From assembly GCA_017614995.1 (NCBI GenBank), contig JAGAAX010000052.1, forward strand, positions 124,001-188,000: 64,000 nucleotides of DNA. Reading direction: 5' to 3'. The translations under genes were made by a program, and so were the position numbers. The first letter of the stretch is position 1. Every line of letters starts with the position of its first letter. Under the pieces are notes generated by a model, which was not told where the DNA came from, ran no database searches, and saw nothing but the letters and a program-made list of their open reading frames with translations. Of the stretch, positions 24,255 to 33,880 are shown in pieces. The DNA is from Spirochaetaceae bacterium. GTDB taxonomy: Bacteria > Spirochaetota > Spirochaetia > Treponematales > Treponemataceae.

Positions 24255-26579
24255 TTGAAAAAAGCTGCTTTATTATTTATATGTTTAATACCGATTATTG
24301 CTGTTGCTGTTTCTTGCGGCGGCGGAGGAGGAGGCGGCGGCGGTGCTGTTTCATTTCAGGACAGCGGCGCGAAGTACCACAACGGCGGCGGCAACAGCGG
24401 CTGGGGCAACGGCGGTGGCGGATTTTCAAGCAGTGGTTCAGACGATCTTCTTTTTGAAACAATTCCTTCGTTTTTCTCTCCTATTGACCACATAGATATA
24501 ACACTTACGGTAAACGGTTCTACTGTTGAACTTAACGGTCTTGATATTTCTGCAAAAAAAGATGTGCTTGGCGTAAGCAATGGCGATAAAGTTTCCGGCA
24601 CAGCAGTAATTACGCTTGCAGATGGTTCTACACGCGATGCAACGCTTGCACAGACAACAATAGGAATCAGCAACAAGCTTTCGTTTGCTGTTACCTACAA
24701 GTATATTCTTCAAGACGATGCTGGAACTGCTGCTGATGTAGAAGGAACATACACAACAGCAGGCGGAATTGATGTTTCTGGTGTTACATGGACGCGCACA
24801 AGCGGTGCAAATGTTGATTCTGTAGAATGCTGGCGGAGCGCTTCGGGTACATCTTATGCAGCCGGCGGTATAATAAGCGGCATATCTGGTGATGTAGTGC
24901 TTACTGCACTTTACCCGGCACTTTATACATATACGCTTATTGATGGTTCTGGGCACGCTTCAAATATAACTGGAACATACACTTTTGCAAGCGGAATTGA
25001 TGTTTCTGCTGCTTCGTCATGGACGAGCGACGGTACACCGACAGGTGCTGCTATTTCTGGCTGGAAATCTGATACTGGCACAGTCTACACACCGAACGCA
25101 AGCGGAAAAATAACCGGCATAACCGGAGATATAGCACTTACAGCCCGCTATCCGCTTAACGTTTACACGATTAACCCAACTACGCTTTACCGCTATGGTT
25201 CATCTTCTTTGACTAGTTCTACATCTTACGGTGTTTCAGGCGGAACTGCACCGTACAGCGCAGTAGCTACAAGCGGGGCAGTAGATGTAACAGTATCTGG
25301 TACAAGCGTTGATATTTCAATAAATCCAACTTACGGTTCTGCTATAGGTGAGACCGTTACAGGTACAGCTACAGCCCTTGGCGCGCAGATTACAATAACA
25401 ATCAGTGATACAGCAGGATCTGAGACCGATGTAACAGTGCGCCTTGTTGACTGCATTGAAAACACAAGTACCGGCATAAAGTTGAACACTGCAAATACTA
25501 CAGCAGCTGCAACTGATTCGCTTGATATACCGACAAGTGGTATAGTAAACGGTGCATCAATAGGAGATTCTATTCCAGGCGATGCATTCCGAAACAGTTC
25601 AGGTCTTGGAAATATAACTTTGCCGAATGCAATAACTACAATCAGCAATGGAAATTTCTATGCAGCTACAATAGATGATATGGCAACTAATGGTGCATTC
25701 AGCGGTTCTTCTATTACAGGATTGACAGCACCAGGATTGCGTACAATCGGAAACGGTGCGTTTGCAAATACTTCGATTTCTAGCATTGACTTGAGCAGTG
25801 TGAGAATTATTGGTAAGGGAGCGTTTGCAAACTGTTCAAGTCTTGCAATGGCAAATCTTTCTTCGGTAACAACATTGCAGGAATATGCATTTGCAAATTG
25901 TACAGGTCTTTCAAATATTACATGGTATACAGGCACGTCTTCTGTTCCTAAGTATGCATTCTACAATACAGGAATCACGAATCTTGTTCTGCCGTCTACT
26001 ATTACATCTGTAGGAATTGAGTCTTTTGCAAATTGTACATCACTGTCAAAGGTTACATTTAATGGTGATGTAACGCTAAATACTTGTGCATTTAAAAACT
26101 GTACGAGTTTGAGCGAAATAGTACTGCCTGACAGTTCTACTTTCATAATGCCAGTAACCGCTTTAGAAGGCTGTTCTGGATTACAGAAGTTAACAGCAAC
26201 AGGTGCAACATTTAATGGTCTGCGGCTTAGAGATTCTGTAAATACATTTAGTGATTGTACCGCACTTAATACTTTAGATTTGCTTACATGTTCTACTGTT
26301 TCAATACCTACGGGAATGTTATATCAGGCAACTGGAACTGTTTCTATAAAATTAGGCTCAAGCTTGTCATCTTTTAGGCTTGCATTTGATAGTTCATGCT
26401 TTTTACAGAATCTGCCTACAATGACTTATGAGGGTACGTCTGCTCAATTTAAAACAGCCCTTAATGCCTCTAATGCTACAAGTATAGAAGCAGGTTATGC
26501 TACATACTGGGGTGGTGCACCTACTGTAACATGTTCAGATGGTGTTACTGTTACTTGGAACGGCAGCTCATGGAATTGA
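24255..26579 (+). CDS. Poly-glycine lipoprotein with BspA-type leucine-rich repeats
   Basis: 774 residues. The lipoprotein signal ends in AVAVSC, and nine glycines follow the lipidated cysteine, with more Gly/Ser/Asn linker after. Two similar beta modules (about residues 150-220 and 225-295) share the pattern G-x-I-x-GI(S/T)GD(V/I)xLTA. The C-terminal half is a BspA-type LRR array with units such as GAFANCSSLAMANLSS and FANCTSLSKVTFNGD, typical of surface adhesion proteins. The start is TTG with AAGGAAA 6 nt upstream. The membrane-bound, surface-exposed placement is inferred from the lipobox. Confidence 0.85.
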   Translation: MKKAALLFICLIPIIAVAVSCGGGGGGGGGAVSFQDSGAKYHNGGGNSGWGNGGGGFSSSGSDDLLFETIPSFFSPIDHIDITLTVNGSTVELNGLDISAKKDVLGVSNGDKVSGTAVITLADGSTRDATLAQTTIGISNKLSFAVTYKYILQDDAGTAADVEGTYTTAGGIDVSGVTWTRTSGANVDSVECWRSASGTSYAAGGIISGISGDVVLTALYPALYTYTLIDGSGHASNITGTYTFASGIDVSAASSWTSDGTPTGAAISGWKSDTGTVYTPNASGKITGITGDIALTARYPLNVYTINPTTLYRYGSSSLTSSTSYGVSGGTAPYSAVATSGAVDVTVSGTSVDISINPTYGSAIGETVTGTATALGAQITITISDTAGSETDVTVRLVDCIENTSTGIKLNTANTTAAATDSLDIPTSGIVNGASIGDSIPGDAFRNSSGLGNITLPNAITTISNGNFYAATIDDMATNGAFSGSSITGLTAPGLRTIGNGAFANTSISSIDLSSVRIIGKGAFANCSSLAMANLSSVTTLQEYAFANCTGLSNITWYTGTSSVPKYAFYNTGITNLVLPSTITSVGIESFANCTSLSKVTFNGDVTLNTCAFKNCTSLSEIVLPDSSTFIMPVTALEGCSGLQKLTATGATFNGLRLRDSVNTFSDCTALNTLDLLTCSTVSIPTGMLYQATGTVSIKLGSSLSSFRLAFDSSCFLQNLPTMTYEGTSAQFKTALNASNATSIEAGYATYWGGAPTVTCSDGVTVTWNGSSWN

Positions 26580-26912
26580 TGGGCTTATAGCTTTTCGGGT
26601 GCGCAATGCAGGCTCTTTTTGGCTTGTGCACAGCGTTCCCGGATTGCTTCTTTTTGCAATCTTTTCGCATCAGCCTAATCTACGGATAAAGTCTATTCGG
26701 CGAAAAGCGTCGCTTTTGCTTACGCAAAACCGGCAGTTTATGTACAGGGGCTGCTCTGTTGGAGATTACTGTGTCGAAAGGGCGGTGGAGTGCGGTTCAA
26801 AAATGCCCTGTTTGTTGCCGTCGCGAAAGCGACGTATTTATAGTTTCCATACAACAAACAGTGCATAGCGCATTATTGCGCGGTTTTGAACTGTGCTCCG
26901 CAACCGTTAGAC
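26580..26912. repeat. Repeat gap: inverted family A copy and family B palindrome, copy 3
   Basis: At about 26663-26745 a family A module lies in reverse orientation (TTTTCGC, then CGAAAAGCG and TTTTGC/GCAAAAC). At 26790-26895 is the third family B palindrome, sharing with the other copies the block ATACAACAAACAGTGCATAG and the GCGCATTATTGCGC hairpin. It separates the convergent LRR lipoprotein and PEGA genes; the family B copy could act as terminator for either. Confidence 0.8.
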
Positions 26913-27944
26913 CTAAGGAGTCTCTGTCACCTGCACGTCAAAAGAAACAGAAATATTGTAGGTCTTGCCGTTTATGGCGGTAACGGCTTTTGAAACTTCG
27001 TAGTCGCCGATAACGAATTTGACGGTATGCTCGCCGGGCTGAACGGTTATGGGCTTTTCGCCCCAAGAAGTAGGCACGCCGTCTATAAAGACAGAGGCAT
27101 TTTCAGGCGCGGTAATTACAAGAGAAGGTGAGGTATCTCTAAGCTGCACTTCAAGCTTTGTGGTTTTTGCCTGGTCAATTGCAAAAGTGCGCACCTCTGT
27201 GCGGTAGTGTTCCGAAGTTACCGCCAGATAGTGCATTCCTGCGGCAAGCTTAATCGGCTTTTCGTAGTTGGTAACCGGCTTTTCGTCTATAAAAACCGCA
27301 ATGCCCTTGTGCTCTTTATCGGGGTAGATAAGCGACAAATCGAAGACGCCTTCGTCTGAAAACAAAGGCTTTACAGAAACTTCAAAAACAAGATCCTCAA
27401 CATTTTCAGGCAGCAGCTTTGTTATAGGCTGAAGCCGCAGAAAAACTGTGCTGGTGCCTTCAACAATTGAATAAGGCATCAGCGTTGCGTACGGAGTTTC
27501 CTCTATAGAATGATTTGCTGAAAACGGAATCTGCAAAACCATGCTTAGGCGCGCGGGCAGAGTATTGATGTAAATGCGCTTGCCGGTAAAGTCAAAAGTG
27601 TTCTCGTCCGGTGCAGGCGAAATATTCGTATAAAACGAAAAACCGATGCAGTGCTTATAGACAAGCATATCAGACGGCAGCTTGAATTCAAGCTCAATTC
27701 CCTTTAAGAACTGGGTTTCGTCCGGCAGAGTTATTGCAAGTGCATCGTTAAAGCCGAGCGGTGCAGTGTGAGCAGAAACTTCTTTGCGCATGTCTGCAAC
27801 GTGCGTCTGCCTTACGCGGAATGATTCTGCGCCGGCAGTGTTCAGCGACAATAAAAAAGCCGCCGCAAAAAGGCAGGTCATGCTGCGTTTTGAGAAAAAT
27901 CTTGAAATGTCATGCCACAAGCCTGTGGTAGTTAATGCTCTCAT
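26913..27944 (-). CDS. Secreted PEGA-domain protein
   Basis: 343 residues. An N-terminal membrane/signal segment (MTCLFAAAFLLSLNTAGAES) lies about 30 residues in, so the true start may be an internal ATG nearby. The middle is beta-rich with no family I know. The C-terminal third holds one or two PEGA modules (GIAVFIDEKPVTNYEKPIKLAAGMHYLAV and VFIDGVPTSWGEKPITVQPGEHTV), which are surface or S-layer-associated folds. The end of the M23 peptidase gene overlaps its start by 4 bp (ATGA), so the two are coupled, perhaps acting at the cell wall. Confidence 0.8.
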   Translation of the reverse strand: MRALTTTGLWHDISRFFSKRSMTCLFAAAFLLSLNTAGAESFRVRQTHVADMRKEVSAHTAPLGFNDALAITLPDETQFLKGIELEFKLPSDMLVYKHCIGFSFYTNISPAPDENTFDFTGKRIYINTLPARLSMVLQIPFSANHSIEETPYATLMPYSIVEGTSTVFLRLQPITKLLPENVEDLVFEVSVKPLFSDEGVFDLSLIYPDKEHKGIAVFIDEKPVTNYEKPIKLAAGMHYLAVTSEHYRTEVRTFAIDQAKTTKLEVQLRDTSPSLVITAPENASVFIDGVPTSWGEKPITVQPGEHTVKFVIGDYEVSKAVTAINGKTYNISVSFDVQVTETP

Positions 27945-28900
27945 TTTTTTGTAAACAGCGAGTTCGGCGGCTGCTGTGCCCTTCCGCCTATTCTCATCTC
28001 AAAGTGAAGATGTGGCCCTGTTGACCAGCCTGTTGTGCCAACCTTGCCGATTGTATTGCCTTTTTCAACGCGCATACCCATCTTTACGTCTATTGCGCTA
28101 AGATGAGCGTATAAGCTTTGTGTATTGTTGTCGTGCTTTAACACGATGTAATTGCCGTAAACGCGGTCTGTTCCCGTTGTTTCAACGATTCCGCCTCTTG
28201 CTGCAAGAACCGGCGTGCCGATTGGTGCTGCAAGGTCTACACCCTGATGGAATTTTTCCATGCCTGTAATAGGGCTAATTCTCATGCCGAAAGACGATGT
28301 AAGCACGCCCTGTGGCAGCGGCGAAGATAGGGCTGTGTCAAGATAAAAAGCCCGTTCTGTCGGTTCAAAGCGTTCGCCGCACAAAAAGAAGAACTGTTCG
28401 TCATTGATAGTGTAACACGGAGTTTCGTCTTCTTTAAAGTTTTTTTTGGAAAGAATAATCTCTAAAGTTGTTTCTGGTGTTGTCGGAATAAAAAGCCCCG
28501 GAGCTGTCGGCAGAATAATCTCAACGTCTTCAAGCTGAGCGTCAGAAGACGAAAATCTGTTGAGCGTGGCAATTGTCTCCTGCGGAATGTTGCACCTTGC
28601 GGAAACCGTCATTATTGAGTCGCCTTTTACGCCTGTGTATGTGTAAAGCCCGATAAACGGCGTCTTTCCCTGTGCTATAAGCTTGTAAGACTGTTCGACG
28701 TCCTGCTGATATTGCTTGAACATCGGGTTTCTGGATTGCAGTTCTTGAATGTGAGGGTAGCAGCCTCTTGAATTTGCGCTTAGTTTTACGTTGTTTGCGC
28801 CAAATGAAAAAACTAATAACAGTAGAAAAAACTTACTGAATGCCGCCTGAGTCTTTAGTGCTGTCCTGTGTTTTTGCTGTTCTAAATGCAAGAATTCCAT
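27941..28900 (-). CDS. M23 metallopeptidase with LysM-like region
   Basis: 319 residues. A hydrophobic signal segment (FFLLLLVFSFGANNV) is about residues 24-38. A LysM-like peptidoglycan-binding region follows (YTGVKGDSIMTVSARCNIPQ, LNRFSSSDAQLEDVEIILP). The C-terminal M23 (LytM) domain has SSFGMRISPITGMEKFHQGVDLAAPIGTPV with the zinc His and Asp, and the HLHFEMR box. The likely role is peptidoglycan endopeptidase in the envelope. Its start overlaps the upstream membrane protein gene by 68 bp, so a later start is possible, though I see no better one. Confidence 0.9.
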   Translation of the reverse strand: MEFLHLEQQKHRTALKTQAAFSKFFLLLLVFSFGANNVKLSANSRGCYPHIQELQSRNPMFKQYQQDVEQSYKLIAQGKTPFIGLYTYTGVKGDSIMTVSARCNIPQETIATLNRFSSSDAQLEDVEIILPTAPGLFIPTTPETTLEIILSKKNFKEDETPCYTINDEQFFFLCGERFEPTERAFYLDTALSSPLPQGVLTSSFGMRISPITGMEKFHQGVDLAAPIGTPVLAARGGIVETTGTDRVYGNYIVLKHDNNTQSLYAHLSAIDVKMGMRVEKGNTIGKVGTTGWSTGPHLHFEMRIGGRAQQPPNSLFTKK

Positions 28901-29285
28901 AAAGTAATACCATCAGAATAATTGATGCCAGGGCAAAGAACAGCTTTTCTTTGTATAAAAATATGAATGCCGAAATAATGCCGGAAAGCAGAACAAGACA
29001 TTTCAGTGTATTTTTAAGTGTTGTCTTTAAAAGAATCTTTTTTTGCTGTGCTGTACCTGCAAGTTTTATCCTATTTAATAATCGGAAAAAAAGCAGAATA
29101 ACAAGAGCTATAACACATGTATAAATTATAAATAAACTGTATTGGTCAGGGAATGTGACCGCAAATTTCCATAATGGAAAGACGAAAACAAAGGCAATGC
29201 CTGCGCAGATGCAGAGCAGAAATATAGTTTTGATTAAGATAGAAAGAAGTGCGGCATAACCGCGGAAAATATCACGGATCATCAT
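28833..29285 (-). CDS. Small four-span membrane protein of unknown function
   Basis: 150 residues with about four membrane segments (IKTIFLLCICAGIAFVFVF, LFIIYTCVIALVILLFF, LVLLSGIISAFIFLY, LFFALASIILMVLLYGILAF). No recognised family. It is the first gene of a run with the M23 peptidase and PEGA genes, so an envelope role is plausible but unproven. Two successive ATG codons open the frame; either could be used. Confidence 0.65.
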   Translation of the reverse strand: MMIRDIFRGYAALLSILIKTIFLLCICAGIAFVFVFPLWKFAVTFPDQYSLFIIYTCVIALVILLFFRLLNRIKLAGTAQQKKILLKTTLKNTLKCLVLLSGIISAFIFLYKEKLFFALASIILMVLLYGILAFRTAKTQDSTKDSGGIQ

Positions 29286-29287
29286 TG

Positions 29288-29325
29288 AATAAAAAAAAGA
29301 CCGAAGCTTGCACTCCGGTCTTCTG
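29288..29325 (-). terminator. Terminator after the ferredoxin gene
   Basis: On the minus strand AAGACCGGAGTGCAAGCTTCGGTCTT is followed by a run of T. It lies between the ferredoxin stop (29337) and the next gene start (29285). Confidence 0.8.
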
Positions 29326-29336
29326 AAATAAAGTTA

Positions 29337-29507
29337 TTAGTCTTCTACGATTGCTGAAGTTGGGCATGCTGAAGCGCATGTACCGCAACCTGCGCATGTA
29401 CCTGCGTCAATTTCGCGTTTTCCGTTCTGTTCGCTGATTGCTCCAACAGGACATTCACCTTCACATGCGCCGCAGTTTACACAAGCATCTGTTACCTTAT
29501 AAGCCAT
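29337..29507 (-). CDS. 2[4Fe-4S] ferredoxin
   Basis: 56 residues if the ATG at 29507 is used, which I prefer because GAGAGG lies 8 nt before it; a longer frame to 29549 adds an implausible leader. Two clusters are clear: VNCGACEGECPVG and AGCGTCASACPTS, each CxxCxxCxxxCP. It is a small electron carrier of anaerobic metabolism, acting in the cytoplasm. It is divergent from deoC with a 78-bp shared promoter region. Confidence 0.95.
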   Translation of the reverse strand: MAYKVTDACVNCGACEGECPVGAISEQNGKREIDAGTCAGCGTCASACPTSAIVED

Positions 29508-29585
29508 TGTAAAACCTCTCTTAGAGTAATATAATATGAAGCATATCATAGAATTAATCTAAATACAAGATATATTGGAGAAATT

Positions 29586-30329
29586 ATGATTCCAAAAACA
29601 AAAGCGGAACTTGCCGCAATGATAGACCACACTCAATTAAAGGCTGCCGCTACAGAAGCAGATATTCTCAAGCTTTGCAACGAGGCTGTTGAGAATTCTT
29701 TCGCCTCTGTCTGCGTTAATCCTGTTTGGGTGCCTTTTGCCTTTTCTAAGCTTAACGGCACTGGCGTAAAAGTCTGCACAGTAATCGGCTTTCCTCTTGG
29801 GGCAAACGCTTCTTATATAAAGGCTGAAGAAGCAAAGCACGCCGTTCTTCAGGGTGCAGAAGAAGTTGATATGGTTATCAACGTAGGTTTTGCAAAAGCC
29901 CATAATTACAAGGCTGTTCAAGAAGATATAGAAGCTGTTGTAAAAGCCGCCCACGACGCCGAAAGAACGCAGGGCTATAAAGCTTTGGTAAAAGTAATTA
30001 TCGAGACATGCTATCTTACAGACGAGGAAAAAGTCGCTGTATGCAAGGCTGCCAAAAAAGCCGGTGCAGATTTCGTCAAGACTTCTACCGGCTTCGGCAC
30101 ACCGGGCAAGAACGCCGACGGCAGTGCAATTCCTAACGGCGCAACCGTCCACGATGTTGCTCTTATGCGCAAGACTGTGGACGAAGCTGAACCGGCCGGT
30201 GTTCACGTTTTTGTAAAGGCTTCCGGCGGCATACGTGACACAAAGACTGCTCTCGACATGGTTGCAGCCGGTGCAGACCGCCTCGGCGTTTCAGCCGGCA
30301 TCGCCATCGTCACCGGCTTTGAACAGTAG
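29586..30329 (+). CDS. deoC: Deoxyribose-phosphate aldolase
   Basis: DeoC splits 2-deoxyribose 5-phosphate into glyceraldehyde 3-phosphate and acetaldehyde. 247 residues. Motifs: [16 protein letters not shown] at the start, [31 protein letters not shown] and the Schiff-base lysine in [11 protein letters not shown], with [14 protein letters not shown] near the end. GGAG precedes the ATG by 6 nt. Acetaldehyde from this reaction could feed the dehydrogenases at 47.7-50.3 kb; that link is inference. Confidence 0.97.
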   Translation: MIPKTKAELAAMIDHTQLKAAATEADILKLCNEAVENSFASVCVNPVWVPFAFSKLNGTGVKVCTVIGFPLGANASYIKAEEAKHAVLQGAEEVDMVINVGFAKAHNYKAVQEDIEAVVKAAHDAERTQGYKALVKVIIETCYLTDEEKVAVCKAAKKAGADFVKTSTGFGTPGKNADGSAIPNGATVHDVALMRKTVDEAEPAGVHVFVKASGGIRDTKTALDMVAAGADRLGVSAGIAIVTGFEQ

Positions 30330-30346
30330 CGCCGCAAACCCGCTGA

Positions 30347-30376
30347 TTGACATTTGCTGCCGTAAATAATTATAAT
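30347..30376 (+). promoter_or_regulatory. Promoter of the TPP-riboswitch/thiC transcript
   Basis: TTGACA (30347-30352) and TATAAT (30371-30376) are both perfect consensus, spaced 18 bp. The riboswitch begins just downstream. Confidence 0.85.
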
Positions 30377-30385
30377 CGCAAGACG

Positions 30386-30471
30386 AAAAGGGGAGCTGGT
30401 GTAAGCCGGCTGAGAGTAGGAGTTTCCTTTACCCGTAGAACCTGTTTGGATAATTCCAGCGTAGGGATATA
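30386..30471 (+). promoter_or_regulatory. TPP riboswitch (THI element)
   Basis: The conserved blocks are present: GGGGAGCTGG, GCTGAGAGTAGG, ACCCGTAGAACCTG and GGATAATTCCAGCGTAGGGA. They form the aptamer that binds thiamine pyrophosphate and turns thiC off when thiamine is plentiful. It lies about 60 bp before the thiC start. Confidence 0.95.
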
Positions 30472-30532
30472 AATAATTACTTTCTTGTAATTTTTGTACG
30501 ACTTTTGACGCGGAATTTACAAGGAAGAAAAA

Positions 30533-31840
30533 GTGAATTACACAACTCAAATGGATGCCGCACGCAAAGGCATCATCACACCTCAAATGAAAGTAGTAGC
30601 ACAGAAGGAATACATGGACGAAGAAAAGCTCCGCGACCTTGTAGCGCGCGGGCAGGTTGCCATCTGTGCTAACAAAAAACACAAATGCCTTAATCCAGAA
30701 GGCGTGGGCAGCATGCTCAAGACGAAAATCAACGCAAATATCGGAATAAGCCGCGACTGCAAAGATTACGACATTGAAATGCAGAAAGTCTTGAGCGCCG
30801 TCAGGCTCGGTGCGGACGCAATTATGGATCTTTCTAGCCACGGCAACACCGAGCCTTTCCGCAAAAAGCTTGTCGAAGAATGTCCCTGCATGATTGGAAC
30901 AGTTCCTGTTTACGATTCAGTCATTCATTATCAGAGAGACCTTGCGACACTTACCGCAAAAGATTTTGTTGATGTTGTCCGGCTTCATGCTGAAAACGGC
31001 GTAGACTTTGTTACGCTTCACTGCGGAATTACGCGCAAGACAATTGAGCAGATTAAGAGCCAGAAGCGCAAAATGAACATTGTAAGCCGCGGCGGAAGCC
31101 TTGTTTTTGCGTGGATGAGCATGACCGGCAATGAGAACCCGTTTTACGAGCATTACGACGAGATTCTTGACATTTGCGAAGAATATGACGTTACAATCTC
31201 GCTCGGCGACGCATGCCGCCCGGGCTGTCTTGCCGATGCAACTGACGTCTGTCAGATTGAAGAGCTTGTGCGGCTTGGTGAGCTTACTGAACGCGCATGG
31301 GCGCATAATGTTCAGGTTATGGTAGAAGGTCCCGGACACGTTCCGCTGAACCAGGTTGCCGCAAACATGGAAGTGCAGAAAACTTTGTGTAAGGGCGCGC
31401 CGTTTTATGTGCTTGGCCCGCTTGTAACAGACATTGCGCCCGGCTACGACCACATAACAGCCGCAATCGGCGGTGCTGTTGCAGCTATGAGCGGTGCAAG
31501 CTTTTTGTGCTATGTAACTCCAGCAGAACATCTCGCGCTGCCAAATGTAGAGGACGTAAAGCAGGGCATAATTGCTTCAAAAATTGCGGCTCATGCGGCA
31601 GATATTGCCAAAGGCATTCCCCATGCGCGCGATATAGACGACAAAATGGCTGATGCGCGCCGCAGCCTTGACTGGGAAAAGCAGTTTGAGTGCGCGCTCG
31701 ACGCCGAAACTGCAAGACGCATCCGCGACAGCCGCAAGCCTGAAGACGACCACAGCGACACATGCAGCATGTGCGGCAAATTCTGCGCCGTCCGCAGCAT
31801 GAACAAAGCCCTCAACAGCGAATACATCGATATTCTGTGA
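30533..31840 (+). CDS. thiC: Phosphomethylpyrimidine synthase ThiC
   Basis: A radical SAM enzyme turning aminoimidazole ribotide into the HMP pyrimidine of thiamine. 435 residues, the short bacterial form. The start is GTG with AAGGAAG 6 nt upstream. Motifs include [52 protein letters not shown], and the C-terminal cluster motif [11 protein letters not shown]. Thiamine genes usually group; here thiC is alone behind its riboswitch, so the rest of the pathway must lie elsewhere or be missing. Confidence 0.97.
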   Translation: MNYTTQMDAARKGIITPQMKVVAQKEYMDEEKLRDLVARGQVAICANKKHKCLNPEGVGSMLKTKINANIGISRDCKDYDIEMQKVLSAVRLGADAIMDLSSHGNTEPFRKKLVEECPCMIGTVPVYDSVIHYQRDLATLTAKDFVDVVRLHAENGVDFVTLHCGITRKTIEQIKSQKRKMNIVSRGGSLVFAWMSMTGNENPFYEHYDEILDICEEYDVTISLGDACRPGCLADATDVCQIEELVRLGELTERAWAHNVQVMVEGPGHVPLNQVAANMEVQKTLCKGAPFYVLGPLVTDIAPGYDHITAAIGGAVAAMSGASFLCYVTPAEHLALPNVEDVKQGIIASKIAAHAADIAKGIPHARDIDDKMADARRSLDWEKQFECALDAETARRIRDSRKPEDDHSDTCSMCGKFCAVRSMNKALNSEYIDIL

Positions 31841-31854
31841 TTGGGGTTAAAAAG

Positions 31855-31900
31855 AACTGCTATTTTTCAGTTTTTCTGAAAATAGCTGTTCTTCTGATAG
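31855..31900. terminator. Terminator after thiC, possibly bidirectional
   Basis: GAACTGCTATTTTTCAG pairs with CTGAAAATAGCTGTTC around a T-rich loop. It lies between the thiC stop and the convergent gene at 31912. Confidence 0.7.
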
Positions 31901-31911
31901 GTGATTTGTCT

Positions 31912-32697
31912 TTAGAACCAAATTAAATCATATAGCACAATGTTTTCAGGCGTATAATACTTTGGTCCGCCTCGTTCAACACTTGTATATCCGCCAAAAA
32001 TCCAGCCATATTTATTAGGTGCGTATTCTATTTTAAGCCAGTGATCAGTCAATCCGTCAATTTTCTCTGTTTCTTCTGTAGTTGCAAGGATTGTATAAAA
32101 TTCTCCTGGAGAGCCTGTTTCATAATCATGCAATAGAAATATTTTCTTGCCGCCAAGCCCTGGTTTATCTCTGACGTTAAGTCTCTCCCAAACGGCTACT
32201 AAACCACCAAGCTTCCTTATAGTCCATTTTTTGCCGGCACTTTCGATTATCTCAAGAATTTCATAATCATTATCATCGTAAGGTACCATTTGGTATGGGT
32301 TCTGAGTTAATGTTTTAGAATCCATATTTACACAAATCCAACCAATTGCTTCTTCATATTGAATTTTGTACCATATTTCTCCGCGGAAATTTGTACCTTT
32401 TATCTTTGGTTTATCAAGATACTCATGAGTACATGTCTGTAAAACTTTTATTTTATCATTATCTTTTAAATTTCCAATGGGTTTTGAAAAATTATAGTTC
32501 TCATAAATTGTACGGTATTGGTCATACAATAGATTTCCAATTATAACGTCATCGATTTCGCACTTTCTGATAGTTGTTCTTATTCCGTCTTTTTCTGAAA
32601 CAGATACAATTGTTCCATTACCGTTATTGTAGTTCGGACTAGAAAATAATAACTGGCAAAATATAATAAAAATGGAAATCAGAAAGACTTTTTTCAT
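31912..32697 (-). CDS. Secreted SH3-domain protein
   Basis: 261 residues from the preferred ATG at 32697, where AAGGT lies upstream; the longer frame to 32757 adds an unlikely leader. It has a signal peptide KKVFLISIFIIFCQLLFSS. Two bacterial-SH3-like segments are visible: WYKIQYEEAIGWICVN (about 110) and LNVRDKPGLGGKKIF followed by HWLKIEYAPNKYGWIFGGY near the end. SH3 modules in secreted bacterial proteins often bind cell wall or sugars. It is AT-rich, like the genes that follow on the same strand. Confidence 0.7.
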   Translation of the reverse strand: MKKVFLISIFIIFCQLLFSSPNYNNGNGTIVSVSEKDGIRTTIRKCEIDDVIIGNLLYDQYRTIYENYNFSKPIGNLKDNDKIKVLQTCTHEYLDKPKIKGTNFRGEIWYKIQYEEAIGWICVNMDSKTLTQNPYQMVPYDDNDYEILEIIESAGKKWTIRKLGGLVAVWERLNVRDKPGLGGKKIFLLHDYETGSPGEFYTILATTEETEKIDGLTDHWLKIEYAPNKYGWIFGGYTSVERGGPKYYTPENIVLYDLIWF

Positions 32698-32833
32698 TTT
32701 GTACCGACCTTTTGTTTGATGATACTTAAGTTTAAACTGTAAAACGCCTTTGCGCAAGACTTAATATGTACAATATGCAGGTTCTTGACTAATGCAGTTT
32801 AAGCATTATTTTTGGTGTTCAAGTAGTTAAATC

Positions 32834-33253
32834 TTAAAATTTTTTCAAAAGCTTGAGGACGCCTTCTTTTGCAGGTTGCCAATAGCTTTTTATAAACCGA
32901 ATCAGCGTAAAAGTATATGCTGATACGGCTAAAACTGAAACAATGATTGTGATTGTCTGATAAAGCGTCTTTTTTTCAGCCTGGTATGAATCAGCAAAAA
33001 TTATACAAAACGCTAGAAGCAGCGCGATAACAAGCAGATTTAGAAAAGCAAACGAAAGCTTGTACCGCATTTTGACCGGTACGCCTGTTACAAGCACAAG
33101 AATATTGAAGCCCCAGAACGTCCACATAAACGCAATAACCGGAAATGCAAGCAGCGCCGCATGAAACAGCGAAACCGCAAGTACAAACCCTGCAACCGAG
33201 AAAACTGCAAATTGAATTAAGCTTATGATTAGTGCCTTTATTCTGACCGACAT
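32834..33253 (-). CDS. Small membrane protein of unknown function
   Basis: 139 residues with about four membrane segments (AVFSVAGFVLAVSLFHAALLAFPVIAFM, LLVIALLLAFCIIF, ITIIVSVLAVSAYTFTLI). AAGGGA precedes the ATG. No family recognised. GC content is closer to the housekeeping genes than to its immediate neighbours. Confidence 0.6.
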   Translation of the reverse strand: MSVRIKALIISLIQFAVFSVAGFVLAVSLFHAALLAFPVIAFMWTFWGFNILVLVTGVPVKMRYKLSFAFLNLLVIALLLAFCIIFADSYQAEKKTLYQTITIIVSVLAVSAYTFTLIRFIKSYWQPAKEGVLKLLKKF

Positions 33254-33304
33254 TTTATTCCCTTGTGTGCTAGTGGAAATTCTTAGTTGAAAAGACAGCC
33301 TGTA

Positions 33305-33871
33305 TTATATATCAAAGACTATATCTTCATTTGCTGACTTTACAATAATTTTATCCATTGCAAAATATGTATCTTTATGTACGTTTATTTTGCTCAATAT
33401 ATTGTTTTCAACGATTTTTGGGATTCGCTTTTCAAAAAAATCAAAATCATAATTGTTCATTCTACATTCAAGTTGCATCAAAGATTTTTCTTCTGATTTC
33501 TGACCGTCAAAAATAAAAAAGAAATTGCCATGAAGTTTTTCGTCTTTGATAATAAAATATTCAGTTTCGCCGTCTTTGAATTTTCCGCATTCATTTTGAA
33601 ATTCATTTTTTGCCTTTTGTATAAAATTGTTCCAGCATTCTTGATTCTCTTCTGTTATGCCGATTTCAAAATCCTTATCTTTGTGAAAGTCATTACAAGG
33701 CAAAAGCAGAATCTTTAGACCGAACAGATTGACCTGATAACCGTTGATTCTTTCATCTGTCTGGTCTGTAATTTCCATAGCTTTAAATTCTATTTGATTA
33801 TTTCTACACTTGTTAAGAAAAGCTTCTATACGCCCGTTTTCCAAAAAAAGGCTTATGCAATAAAGGATCAA
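33305..33871 (-). CDS. AT-rich protein of unknown function
   Basis: 188 residues, soluble, acidic in the middle (EEKS, DGETEYF, KDKDFE). No signal peptide beyond a weak start (MILYCISLFLE), and no domain I recognise. It follows the acyltransferase gene by 9 bp, so the two are one transcript. The low GC content, shared with the acyltransferase, suggests both came together by transfer. Confidence 0.55.
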   Translation of the reverse strand: MILYCISLFLENGRIEAFLNKCRNNQIEFKAMEITDQTDERINGYQVNLFGLKILLLPCNDFHKDKDFEIGITEENQECWNNFIQKAKNEFQNECGKFKDGETEYFIIKDEKLHGNFFFIFDGQKSEEKSLMQLECRMNNYDFDFFEKRIPKIVENNILSKINVHKDTYFAMDKIIVKSANEDIVFDI

Positions 33872-33880
33872 TTTGTTCTC

